This document shows, in pieces, positions 8,562 to 19,085 of a stretch of DNA of 64,000 nt. A program made the position numbers and the translations under genes. Position 1 is the first letter of the stretch. The number at the start of each line of letters is the position of its first letter. This stretch comes from Tillandsia leiboldiana (taxonomy: Eukaryota > Streptophyta > Magnoliopsida > Poales > Bromeliaceae), in assembly GCA_029204045.2 (NCBI GenBank), contig JAQNDB010000121.1:1-64000 (forward strand). The letters are read 5' to 3'. The notes under the pieces are model-generated. The model made no database searches. It saw nothing but the letters and a program-made list of their open reading frames with translations, and was not told where the DNA came from.

Positions 8562-9569
8562 GTGTGCATACAGATCGAGGGCCGACTCAGCCAGCAACCG
8601 ACGACGGAAATGGACATCGCCGACGAAGCCAACCGCCTGCTCCGCAACCAGCTGCGCGACGTGGCTGGGCAGCTGCTGACTCTCGCGGAGCGCCTGAGCA
8701 TGCTGACACAGGAACTTGAGGGCGTCGACCGATTCCGGGGCGGCAGCAGAGGCGTTGCCCCTCCCGGGATGCCGCCGACGGGCCCTCCCGCCGTCCAGGA
8801 GGCTGCTAACCTGACCGTGCACACCAACGTAGAGCGCGCCCGGCAGGAATACTCTCGCCCCGAGTCGGCCGGGGACCCCCATCGGAGGGGCCGGGCGAGC
8901 AAACGCCCGAGAGCCCGGCAGAACCTCGGGCAGACGACGGAGGAGAGACCTAAGCCGCCGAAACCGTGCGTCATATGCGGCAATGCACACCTCATAACGA
9001 GCTGCCCGTGGCGGGACGGGCACTGTTTCCGATGTGGCAAGCCGGGCCACACGCGTTATGAGTGCCCTCTGAAGCCGTCTGTCAGAAGACCCCCGGCGCC
9101 GCGACATGTCGAGCCCAAGGGAACCGCCGCCTCCACCCCTCAAGGGGGCACCGATCCAGAGAGTCGACCTAATCCACGCCCGACGCAAGCACCGAAGGTC
9201 GAACGAGGGCTTAAGGGGAACGCGCACGTGCAACCGGAATCCTGCGTCATCTGCAAGGGCGCGCACCCAGTGACGGAATGCACTTGGAGGTACCACTATT
9301 GTAACCGGTGCGGCTTGCCAGATCACAATCACCTCTCCTGCCCTCTAGGGCCCACCCCCGCCTCCGCCGCCGTGCCACCACCGCCAAGAGGAACAGAGAG
9401 CGCGGCGGCCCCCGTGCAGACAAAGAACTCGCCCGACGACCAACGATGCGCGGACTCTATGGACAGCAAACCCCTACCCCAACACGCAGTGCGACGCTGG
9501 CCCAAGGATTGTGGGCGGACTCCCCCGGCCGCCCCGGCAGACGACGCGTCGTCCCGAAATAGGGAATGA
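8562..9569 (+). CDS. truncated Gag with duplicated zinc-knuckle module (element A)
   Basis: A 335-residue frame. Residues 20-55 resemble the N-terminal coiled region of Gag in element B (LLRNQLRDVAGQLLTLAERL). The capsid-type retrotransposon gag domain present in B is missing. Two copies of a paired cysteine module follow: CVICGNAH...C plus CFRCGKPGHTRYEC, then CVICKGAH...C plus CNRCGLPDHNHLSC. The second knuckle of each pair fits CX2CX4HX4C, which binds RNA or DNA in nucleocapsids; B has one such pair only. The protein may bind nucleic acid but cannot by itself form a normal capsid. The ATG at 8,562 is the first in frame; true translation start is uncertain. Confidence 0.7.
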   Translation: MCIQIEGRLSQQPTTEMDIADEANRLLRNQLRDVAGQLLTLAERLSMLTQELEGVDRFRGGSRGVAPPGMPPTGPPAVQEAANLTVHTNVERARQEYSRPESAGDPHRRGRASKRPRARQNLGQTTEERPKPPKPCVICGNAHLITSCPWRDGHCFRCGKPGHTRYECPLKPSVRRPPAPRHVEPKGTAASTPQGGTDPESRPNPRPTQAPKVERGLKGNAHVQPESCVICKGAHPVTECTWRYHYCNRCGLPDHNHLSCPLGPTPASAAVPPPPRGTESAAAPVQTKNSPDDQRCADSMDSKPLPQHAVRRWPKDCGRTPPAAPADDASSRNRE

Positions 9570-10687
9570 CAGGTACTTACTTCATCTTATTTTCTATTTT
9601 TCCTTTTTGCCCTCCCTTCCCTGGTCTACATAGAAGCACCGTTTGGGCCGGAGCAACCCGACCCTACCAGACCCCTGCGAGCCCTCCTGCCTTTAGCTCT
9701 ACTTTTCGTTTCGTCGACTGTTCCGGTCTAGTGTGCTTACGGGCGAGGAAGCAGATCTAACCTTAGCGATTCGCACACCGGTACGTGAATTGCACAGTCT
9801 CCGATGCACGAAATTCTGCCTTCCCGGTCCGATACCTGGGTATTTGGTTAGGAGCGAACCCTAGGGTGACTTGCGTTCACGAGAGAGCGCAGGGTATTGG
9901 CATGATGGGTTGGAGCCCCGAGTGTGTTTCCCACAATTGAGTCTCGTTGTTTCGGTTTTTAGTCGTTCGCACTCCCTTTCTTTTTGGGATCATTGTTAGT
10001 GCAGGGTTAGCCGCGGCCAGGGTTTCGGCTGTGGGCTTGATGTTTCAATGGATCCAGAGTGCTCGGATCAGTTACGGTAGTTAAGGGTTAAATCACTGTT
10101 TCTCTTCGTAATCGTCCAGCTGATGGCACAGCAGTAGACGACTGCTATGGATGCACTAGCCCCACAGATTGCTTAGAGGTTGAACAAGTTGCTGACCCTT
10201 CAGTGTCCCCGTGTCTTAATTCGTTGGCCTATGGGCCCGATGGTAACCCTGTTTTGGGACGGGTGCATTTGACCCCACCTTTTGCACAGGTTTTGTGGGT
10301 CGACGTGGACTCGCCTAAGTGTTAATCATGGCGATGTTTGTGACCACGAGGCGGTAGTAATCCTCGATAAAGGTTATGTTTTGGGCACTGAGATTGTGTT
10401 GGGAAGTAGGTGATGTACCTTCTGGTAGGAGTTGCGTCCCCAACTTGTTGTTGGCGACAAACCTTTAGTATTCCGCTGTTCTTTTGGTGAGCACGTTGGC
10501 TACAGGCAACGGACGGTCGAAAGAACTGAGGAAATACTCTGCCCTATAATGAGGAGTACCAGATTGGGCCTAAATTAGTAGCCTTAGAGTTGTAGATACC
10601 TTGCGACTGACTTGTTGCCCTCGATTAAACTTTCCGAGCATTTTCATAGAGTATGACTTCTGGCTGTAAGCCCCGGGAATGAAACTT
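9570..10687 (+). other. noncoding internal region of element A
   Basis: About 1.1 kb between the Gag frame and the 3' repeats. I see no pol motif and no long open frame in either strand that resembles a known protein. Confidence 0.6.
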
Positions 10688-10766
10688 TTAAGTTGTAAGT
10701 TTCGGGAACGAAACTTCTTTTAAGTTGTAAGTTTCGGGGACGAAACTTCTTTTAAGTTGTAAGTGA
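10688..10766 (+). repeat. short tandem repeat and plus-strand priming region of element A
   Basis: Three copies of about 32 bp containing AAGTTGTAAGTTTCGGG and CGAAACTTCTTTT lead up to the 3' LTR. TTTCG(A/G)GGACGAAACT directly upstream of the polypurine tract is also seen in elements B, C and E, so A shares this 3' edge. No clean polypurine tract remains. Confidence 0.6.
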
Positions 10767-13700
10767 TGTAAAAACTCTAAATATTTTATTTTAACAAATA
10801 GTCTAAAAGTGAATTTTGACCGGGTTTATATTGAATTCAAAAGACCTATGTTGTTTTATCTAGTCAATCGCCAGTGTGCGAGTTGCACGTTTTACGAGAC
10901 AAAAAGGCTACTTTCCAATCCGGACATGATCTTGGAAATCCGAGTTGACCGTTGCGATCGTCTCGTCGAACTGAGCGAGATTTATATTCAGCACTTTTCG
11001 ATCTGACGGTCGGATCTTCCAAAATTCAGCGAAGAAGCGGGCAAAATTACCGCGACCAATATAACAGTGGTCTGCGCAGAGGTCACTTAAGTGAATTACT
11101 GTATATGAACAGTAACCCTGATTTTCGGGACCTGACGAATACAACGTTGACTAATTCACTGTTCGGAATCCGAACATAGCATTTCAGGTAGTCGATTTGA
11201 ACGGCTCCGATGTTCTGAACGCAATAGCGCAGTCGAAAATTCTGTTTGACGACTCTGGAATCTCGAAGAGCGCGAAAACTGCATGTTGACACAGTTATTA
11301 TGGACCGAGATTTTATCCGGGCAGTTTTTCGAAAAATTAGAAATCGCTACCTGATAGGTCTCGTCGAGCCGGACGCCATGGCGCAGTCCATTTTCCGTTT
11401 CGACGACCGGATCGCCTCGAAAAGCATAAAAAACAGCGAAAAATGCGACTTTTGCACCCCATACCCTATGAAACCTGCCTCGTAAAGCGTGCCACTGCAT
11501 GAGGAGGGACTTGAGTGTGAGACTTAAGTACGGTGAAGGACTGTACTGCAAATACCAAGTGGGGAGGGGTGTTATTGCAATTGTGCAAAGGTGACCTAGT
11601 ATATACATATATATATATACATGCACATACGGCTAGGGTTCTTGAAACCCTAGATTCCCCCGAGCCCCAGCCGCACCTCCAGCAACCTCCTCCCCTCTCT
11701 GCGTGCTCCGCGCAACCGAAGCTAGCGCCGGCGCCGCCTCCACGTCGCCGGAGAAGAAGAAGATCAAGACACCTCTTGATTCGGGTGACTCGGAGAGAGG
11801 GTGTCCAGGGAGGTCTTGGAGGGTCAAAACCCAGTCTGGTGAGGTCCCTCGTGAAGCCGCATCCGAGCCAAGGTGACCTCGGACCCAGCCGCCGCCGCGC
11901 GCCGCCGCGGCCGTTCCCTCCTTCTTCTTGGTTTTCCGGCGAGGTAAGCTCTTGGGTTCTTCTTGTTATTCTTGCACCTAGACTCTACCAAGGGATTGCT
12001 GACACCGAGAGGACCTCTCGGGTGCAGGCCCAGCCGGCGCCGTCGTCCCGATCTCCGGCGGGGGACCATCATCGCCGAATTATCGTTTTCTTGACCGATC
12101 GCGGACGCGGGCTTCATCCGGCCGACAAGGTCGAGATCAACCCCGTTGCATCTTTCCCTTTCAACGACTGCAACATCCCCACGAGGTTGGAGGGCGATCG
12201 GATCAAGATCGGGGCCGCGCGAGCCAACCCTAGAAACCGGGTTTTTTGGCACTTTGGCCGATCGCCGCCGTCAGGCGCCGCCGCCGCCTTCGGACGCCGG
12301 CCACCACTGCACCGAGCTCCGTAGTGTTGAGACACGGCTTTTGGTCCAAGTTGCACCGGCTCGGAGAAGCTTGGCCGGAATCCGCCATTAGAGGCCATTG
12401 ACCTCGGCCGAGCTCCGCCGCCGCACGTCGTCGTCTCTTCCAGACGCCGGCCAAAGGTGCAGGCAAGCCCATTCACACATTCTAAGGTCACTGGTGGCTT
12501 TGCATGGGTTTACTAACGTCGGGATCTTGATCTGCACAGTTGCACCCGAGATTGCACTCGAGAGCATCTCCGGCCAACCCCTCCAGCCGATCTCCGGCAA
12601 GCCGCAGGTGAGCACCACCCTTCTCGGTCATCATTTAGCACCATGCTCCAATTAGGCTCTGAGTTGATCATGTATAGGTTAAGTTGTGGCATAGTTGCTT
12701 TTTGGACTTAGCAATTGTTGGGCCAACCTTGCCCTCGGGATCCGCGTCAGTCCAAACTTGTGAGCACGGCCTTGGTCTTGTCGTAACAGACGCGCTGAAA
12801 TTTACGGCGCAGCTTTTGGATTCCCGGATTTCAAGAACGAGTCGAAACAAGCCGTCAATTTAAGGTTTTATGCAAATTCAAGTATATTATGGACCAATGT
12901 GTTAATTGTAACCGCTGGCTGTCTTTAGACAGTGTTTGCACACCTACTAGGCACCTTGTTAGAGTTCCGTAGACCCTCGTAGATCGGGAATTGGATTTTT
13001 GTTCGGTAAATCGGCATTAGTGCCCCGTCTAAACACTCTGTTACTGTCGTGTCGTCGGGACGGGTATATGTGAGTCTAGTTCTGACTACAGTCTCCGTTC
13101 AGGGCCCAGCAGTTCGGCACCAGCCTCCCGGCAGGCTAGCGGGAGTTCGGGATCGGCCTTCATTCAGGTGGGTTGTTTTTACTTTATTCCTAGCCTCTAA
13201 ATTCTATCTTATTGGACGGGGTCTATTCTAAGTGTACTGGGGTTACATAATGACGGGTGATAGCTTATGCATGTTAGTGGGTTCGCTATAATGACTAGCG
13301 TCGATTGCCGACGGTGTTCTTCTTTTTCAACCCTTATATGTCAGCGGGCCACCTTCGAGTGCGCGCAGTATTACCTTGTTTTCGATTATGCACTTTACCT
13401 CATTTACCTCATTACTCTTATTACTCTTATTGTGATACTGACATGATGGTGGTTACGGTTACTGGGCTCGAGGTTGCCACACGCGCACCCGCGGTTTGGC
13501 CACCGCAGAGGGTGCGCTTTTCCGGAAAAGAGGTCGTAGAACCCGTGTATACCCACGAGGTGTCGTAGTGGGGGCCCCTTATTAGTTGTGGGGTTGAGGC
13601 GCCTAGGTGCGAGCGGAGCGACCCGCCGGTTTAGTTGTCCGGCGCGGTCGCGGTGTTGCAGGTACGGTATGGGGCCGTCGGTAATGGACCGACGCGGCCG

Positions 13701-14514
13701 GGTATTACAGGATGCAGGTGTACAGGTTGCCTTTCCTCCTTGGGAGGGTGGTTGCTCCAGTTGTCTTCACGGTTTGTTTTACTATATTCTCATGCTTTAC
13801 TGTTTCTGCGTCACTGACATCCCACTTCGTGACAGGGTCCAGACGGGGAGAGAGGTAGGCGGTGGTGAGGACGGGACAGGAGCAGCTGGGTCGCTGGGGA
13901 CCCTGGACTGTGTTTATTCTTTTATTCTCGCTTTTCATTACTTTGTAGTTATGTGAGTGGTTCGCGATACCCTCGTGGGGTCGGCGTGGATGTCGGTACG
14001 GGCTACATTTAGCGCCCCTGGTGGAATATTTTTCCCTTTTATTTCTATCGGCCATTTTAAAATCAAAAAGGCAGAGGCCAAAGAAAAGATTGCGAAAACT
14101 GTTTTTAAAATCTAAGTGTCGTGTGGGCACCGGTTTCAAAACCCTGTGGATTTATGCTAATTTCGAAACTAGTTTTCAAAACGTAAGCGCCGGGTAGGCG
14201 CTCTTTCAAAACTGTGGATTTATCCTTTCCAAATTGGCCGGCCATAGGTTCTCCTGTTATTAGTTTAGAAAGCTGGTTAATTGTTGTGATTGATTGGCTG
14301 TGTATGTTGAAACATGTACTGAACGCTACGCCGTGCACATACAGGGGAGACTCCGTCCGTTTGCAGAGTGATCCTGTATGTGTGGCGGGTCTGGCACGTG
14401 CCGGGGAAGAGGGGTTCTCTTTCAAACAAAAAAAAAAAAAAAAAAAAAAATTTACACGTCAAACATCCGACTTTTATGAATCGTCTCCGCTAAAACAAAC
14501 CCCGGGGCGTGACA
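10767..14514 (+). repeat. 3' LTR of element A
   Basis: It is near identical to 4,481-8,224. Differences noted: an extra C near 11,717, G to A near 12,587, T to C near 12,915 and three more As in the poly-A run. Followed by the target duplication CAGGG. Confidence 0.93.
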
Positions 14515-15241
14515 CAGGGTCTCCCCTGTATATGCACGGCGTCGCGGTTTGTACAATGTTCAAAACGAGTAAACATTCAATCACAACAATCCAAACGTAT
14601 AACCATTCACAATGTGCAGAATAAACTCACGGCCGATTAGTTTGAAAGGATAAAACCCACAATTGTTGAAACGGCGCCCACCCGGCACCCATATTTTGAA
14701 AACCCTTTTTCGAAAGCAACATAAACTCAGGGGTTTGAGAAACAGTGCCCACACGACACTTAGGTTTTGAAATCCATTTTCGCAAACCATAAATCCACAA
14801 GGTTTTGAAAACGGTGCCCACACGGCACCCGAGTTTTGAAATAGTAGTTTTCGCAATCTGTTCTTTTATTTGCTATTTTATTTTCCAAAGCGGCCCACAG
14901 AGATGTAAAGAAAACTAAACAATTCAGTTGTCACCGTACCGACATCCACACTGACCCCACGAGGGTATCGAGAACCATCCACAGTCTACAAATAATAAAT
15001 GGAATGCGACAGTAAGAGGTAAAGTACTGTTCCGGTCTCCTGGGACCCAAAATTTCTAGCCGCGGCCTCACCGTCGCCTACCTCTCCCTCCTGTAGGACC
15101 CTGTCGCAAAGTGGGAAGTCAGCGACTAAACAAAAGTGATAAAAGTAAAGCAGGTAAAGAAAACGTCCAACCGTAGTCTATCCGGAGCAACCACCCTCGT
15201 AAGGGAAAAGTAAAATCAAACACCTGTAAACCTGCAATACC

Positions 15242-15345
15242 CGATCCCGTCGGACAACTAAACCGACGGATCGCACCGCGCCCAAGTCGGACAACTAAAC
15301 CGAATGGGTCGCACCGCTCCCACGTCGGACAACTAAACCGACGGG
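15242..15345 (-). repeat. three tandem stem-loops with constant ACAACTAAA loop (LTR C)
   Basis: The loop ACAACTAAA (TTTAGTTGT on the element strand) occurs at 15,254, 15,291 and 15,329. Stems are CGAT(C)CCGTCGG/CCGACGGATCG, a weaker TCGG/CCGA with mismatches, and CCC(A)CGTCGG/CCGACGGG. Element A has the same loop on a CGCCGG/CCGGCG stem. Confidence 0.65.
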
Positions 15346-15494
15346 TCGCACCGCTCACACCTTGGCGCATCCAAGCCCCACAACTAAAGAGGCCCCACGC
15401 CGTCCTGTGGGTATACACGGGTCATAGACCACTTTTCCGGAAAAGCGCACCCTTCGCGGTGGCCAAACCGCGGGTGCGCGTGTTGCAGCCGAGC

Positions 15495-15690
15495 ATAGTA
15501 ACCGTGAACAATATATATATGTGCATGTAAGCGAACCATGTGAGACAATATATACATATATATGTATGAGAACCGTATGAAATAATATGTACATATCCGT
15601 GCATGAGAAGCATATGAAACAATATATATTCACGACATACACCTATCCATGCATGAGAACCATATGAAACAATATGTACATCTAATCATA
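15495..15690. repeat. AT-rich minisatellite in LTR C
   Basis: Four diverged units containing CATGAGAACCATATGAAAC and AATATATACAT, roughly 50-60 bp each. No coding value. Confidence 0.65.
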
Positions 15691-17117
15691 ATAACCGTAA
15701 AGCCATAAATGAATAATTGATGCCTCCCTACCATGTTTAACCCAAGTACACATAAGGTTGACCCCGTCCAACATGATAGAACTAAATGCTAAGACTTAAG
15801 AATAAAAACCCACACTTTTAAATATATTTCCAGTTTTCAAAGCCCGACCCTAACCCTCAGGACAAGTACTCACAATATGATAACCATAACTGAAACGAGA
15901 TTGTGCACAAAGGATTTCTAAAGGTGTACCCACCTGAAACGCGAAGAAGAAGGTGTACGGAACCCCCGCTAAAACACTCCCATCCTGTGCCCGAAAAAGC
16001 TACAATAAGTAATGATGTTAAAAACATCGTCGTGGTCAAAAAACACTGAACAACGGGGCGAAACGGGCCAAAAACGGGCCGAAACGGAGTTACCGGGCTT
16101 CCGGGCTGGGGGCTGGTGCACGGGCAGAGGCGTGGACCGGGTCCACAGTGCAGAGGGTGCGCGGCGCAGACCGGGCTCACCCGGGCGCGTGCACCAGGCA
16201 GCATGGGCCGGGCCGGTGCACGCGCAGGGCGTGCACCGGGCTCACCCCCACGGGCGCTGCGGCACTGTCACGCCCCGGGGGTTTTATTTTAGCGGAAACG
16301 ATACTTCAAAGTACGCGCAAAGTGCGTACTAATTTTTTTTTTGTTTAGATTGTTTAAAAAACCTCCTTCCCCGGCGCGTGCCCAGACCCGCCACATATAC
16401 AGATTTACTCGAAAATCGGGCAGAGTCTCCTCTGTATATGCACGGCGTCGCGGCTGCTACGATAGCCGATTATGAGCAATCATTTTTCCCATTTAATCAC
16501 AACAGTTCGAAGTAGTACGGTGCATGAAGACTAAACAATACCCGTGGCCAATCAAGTTGAAAGGATAAACTCACAGTTTTGAAAGCAGGTCCACACGACC
16601 CAAGGTTTTTTTTGAAGACAGTTTGAAAAGATGCCATAAATCCACAGGTTTTGGAAAACAGGTCCACACGACCCAGATTTTTAAAAATAGTTTTCGAAGT
16701 TCTTTTCTTTTCTAGTCATGTTGCTTTGAAAGCGGCCAAACGGGGACAATAACGGAAATAGTAGTGCATAAATAGAAAGAAAGAATTCAACATCCACACG
16801 ACCCCACAAGGGTATCGAGAACCACACAATAACCTACAGTTCTGAATGAAATGCAGAGAAGGTAAATAAAACAGCATACTAGGGCTCCCTCAGACCGACT
16901 GCTACCAACTCGGCCTCACCGTCGCCTACCTCTACCCCCTGGAGGTACCTGTCACAGAGTGGGTAGTCAGCGACACTATCATCAAAATAGTACTAAAGCA
17001 GTAAAGTAATACCAAGCCACAAAGTAATGCTAGCCGGAACAACCGCTCTACTCGTAATGGTAACTCGCAACCACCTGTACCACCTGTAGCACCTGCAACC
17101 CCGGTAACACCTGTAAC

Positions 17118-17264
17118 ACCTGACCGCGTCGGGATCCAATCCCGGCGGTCTCACACCTGACTACATCGGGATCCAATCCCGGCAGTCCCACACCTGACCG
17201 CGTCGGGATCCAATCCCGGCGGTCTCACACCTGACTACATCGGGATCCAATCCCGGCAGTCCCA
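17118..17264. repeat. 37-bp tandem hairpin repeat in 3' LTR B (four units)
   Basis: Units alternate a-b-a-b. Unit a contains GACCGC-GT-CGGGAT-CCA-ATCCCG-GCGGTC, unit b GACTAC-AT-CGGGAT-CCA-ATCCCG-GCAGTC. The C-to-T change in the left arm of b is matched by G-to-A in the right arm, preserving pairing. The 5' LTR (29,177-29,361) has five units in order a-b-b-a-b. Confidence 0.8.
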
Positions 17265-17769
17265 TCGCTGCCTCAGACCCCCCAGCGGTCAGGGGCCCCC
17301 CACTACGTCACCTCGTGGGGTAACACGGGTCAAAGACCGCCTTTCCGGAAAAGAGCACCCTTTGCGGTGGCCAAACCGCGGGTGCGCGTGTCGCAGCTCG
17401 AGCATAAGTAACCAGTAACCAAGTAACCAAGTAACCAAGTATCCAAGTAACCATGTCACCATGTCACGGGGTAAGGTAGTACATCATAGAAACCATCAAC
17501 GTTAGTACCGTTAAATAATGAAAAGTCCCTGTCGGATTACCAACATAATACTCAGCCTCGACCGTAAACCCACCTTGTTGTCGCGCTCCTGACTGATGTA
17601 AGGTTCTCTCGCGTCTCGGGTGCCCGCCCGGACCTACACGAATCTGTCATATAGGAGTCAGCGACTTAAGGCTTTGTCAGACTAATGATTAGAGCGCCCG
17701 GCGCCCTCTCACCTTGCGTATAATACGCACAGGTACGCGCCTGGTCCCGTACGGCTGGGCGGTGTACTA

Positions 17770-18125
17770 ACAGCGTGCGGCCGTCCGCATGCGGAGGTGC
17801 CCGCAAGCGGCGGCGCCCGCATGCGGCAGCCCGCAAGCGGCCGTGCTCGCATGCGGAGGCGCCCGCAAGCGGCGCGCCCGCATGCGGGGGCGCCCGCATG
17901 CGGCAGCCCGCAAGCGGCCGTGCCCGCATGCGGAGGCGCCCGCAAGCGGCGCGCCCGCATGCGGGTGCGCCCGCATGCGGCAGCCCGCAAGCGGCGCGCC
18001 CGCATGCGGGGGCGCCCGCATGCGGCATCCCGCAAGCGGCGGCGCCCGCATGCGGCAGTCCGCATGCGGTGCCGCCCGCAAGCGGCGGCGCCCGCATGCG
18101 GCAGTCCGCATGCGGTGCCGCCGTG
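17770..18125. repeat. CCGCATGCGG/CCGCAAGCGG array in 3' LTR B
   Basis: Dense repetition of the palindrome CCGCATGCGG alternating with CCGCAAGCGG at about 11-14 bp spacing. The other LTR has a longer version (29,866-30,325). Multiples of the spacing keep all frames open, giving spurious Ala/Arg/Gly/Cys/Pro-rich frames. Confidence 0.9.
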
Positions 18126-18424
18126 CGCGCCGGATTCCCGCGATGCCCATGCCCCCTTCTTTTTCCTTTCCCCCCCCCCCTCTCGTCCGCTCCAACCAAG
18201 AATGGGGCGAGAAGGCAAAACCCTAGCGTGCTCACCTCGGTTGTCGGAGGAAGAGGCGATCCGGGCCTGCGCGTTCGGCTACAAGGAATGTGAGGACGCC
18301 TCCTTCTCCTTCCTTGGTCTCGCCTCTTGGGTCCTCCGTGCAGTCGGTGAGGAAGCGGAAGGATTTGGTTGGGAAATAGAAGGGTTGGGGAAATGGGGTT
18401 TCGTACGTAGGGGAATTGTGGGGA

Positions 18425-18670
18425 ATACGGGTAGTTAAGGGGGAGTGTGGGGGTTTAAGGGGAGTGGGTAGTTAAAGGGAGTTACGGGTGGTTATGGGGG
18501 AATGGGTAGTTAGAGGGAGTGGGTGGTTATGGGAGTTACGGGTAGTGGGAAGGAGTGGGTAGTTATGGGAGTTACGGGTAGTTAAGGGTAGTTAGAGGGG
18601 GTAGTTATGGGAGTTACGGGTAGTTAAGGGTAGTTAGAGGGGGTAGTTATGGGAGTTACGGTTTGTTTAA
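18425..18670. repeat. GGGTAGTTA-type G-rich repeats in 3' LTR B
   Basis: Irregular repeats of GGGTAGTTA, GGGAGTTAC and GGGTAGTTAGAG. Many GGG runs at short spacing could form G-quadruplexes on the plus strand. Counterpart at about 30,640-30,870. Confidence 0.7.
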
Positions 18671-19085
18671 GGGAAGTTATACGACGGGGGGGGGAAAATA
18701 ACGGGAACGGTTAAGTTGGTAAAAAGGGAAAGAACCCAGTTCAAGTTAAAACGGGTCCAAATCAGGTGCGAACTAGAGTCCGGTCCGTCTAAGTAACCCG
18801 CGTTAACCATCTGAGCCGTTAGCTACCTTCCGGAATTTATTTCGGGAGATTCCGGCGTCGGAATTCAGAACCGATTTCGCCGCCACTCTCCGTTTCGCGA
18901 GCCCTATTAACTAAAAATACCCGCGGGCCCCGACGGTCTGTCCGGAAACAAGTAATTATTCGATCATCCCCCAATCCCCCCGAAACGAAAAGCGGAAATA
19001 ACGAACCAAAAGTAGACCCTTAAAATATTTTAAACTAGCGGCTATTACACCACTCACCTTTTAAAACGAGTTTCGTCCTCGAAAC

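Larger units (their letters stand above)
4481..14514 (+). mobile_element. non-autonomous gypsy element A (gag-only)
   Basis: A 10,034-bp element with LTRs 4,481-8,224 and 10,767-14,514 (3,744 and 3,748 bp), TSD CAGGG (4,476-4,480 and 14,515-14,519), PBS at 8,233 and a truncated Gag. By eye the two LTRs differ by two substitutions, one single-base indel and a 3-base poly-A length change, so the insertion is very recent. There is no protease, reverse transcriptase or integrase, so it must have been moved by an autonomous relative. The solo LTR inside element B belongs to a related subfamily. Confidence 0.93.
14520..16265 (-). repeat. 3' LTR of element C, piece 2
   Basis: Continues piece 1 after element A. 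Contains three stem-loops with the ACAACTAAA loop (15,242-15,345), an AT-rich minisatellite (15,495-15,690) and a GC-rich stretch with GTGCAC repeats (16,086-16,265). Element B inserted in that GC-rich stretch at GGCAC (16,261-16,265). No gene. Confidence 0.85.
16266..19049 (-). repeat. 3' LTR of element B
   Basis: 2,784 bp, TGTCACGCCCC...GCTATTACA. Shorter than the other LTR because of fewer units in two arrays (37-bp hairpin repeats 17,118-17,264 and the GC array 17,770-18,125) and short homopolymer changes. Long frames across the GC array in all six phases are repeat artefacts. Confidence 0.95.

Noticed and set aside
17118..17264. CRISPR-like array
   Set aside because: Contiguous tandem repeats without unique spacers, in a plant LTR.
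17666..18438. Long Ala/Arg/Gly/Cys/Pro-rich open frames on both strands
   Set aside because: They arise from the CCGCATGCGG/CCGCAAGCGG array and are open in all phases; the same happens at 29,762-30,644. No family resemblance.
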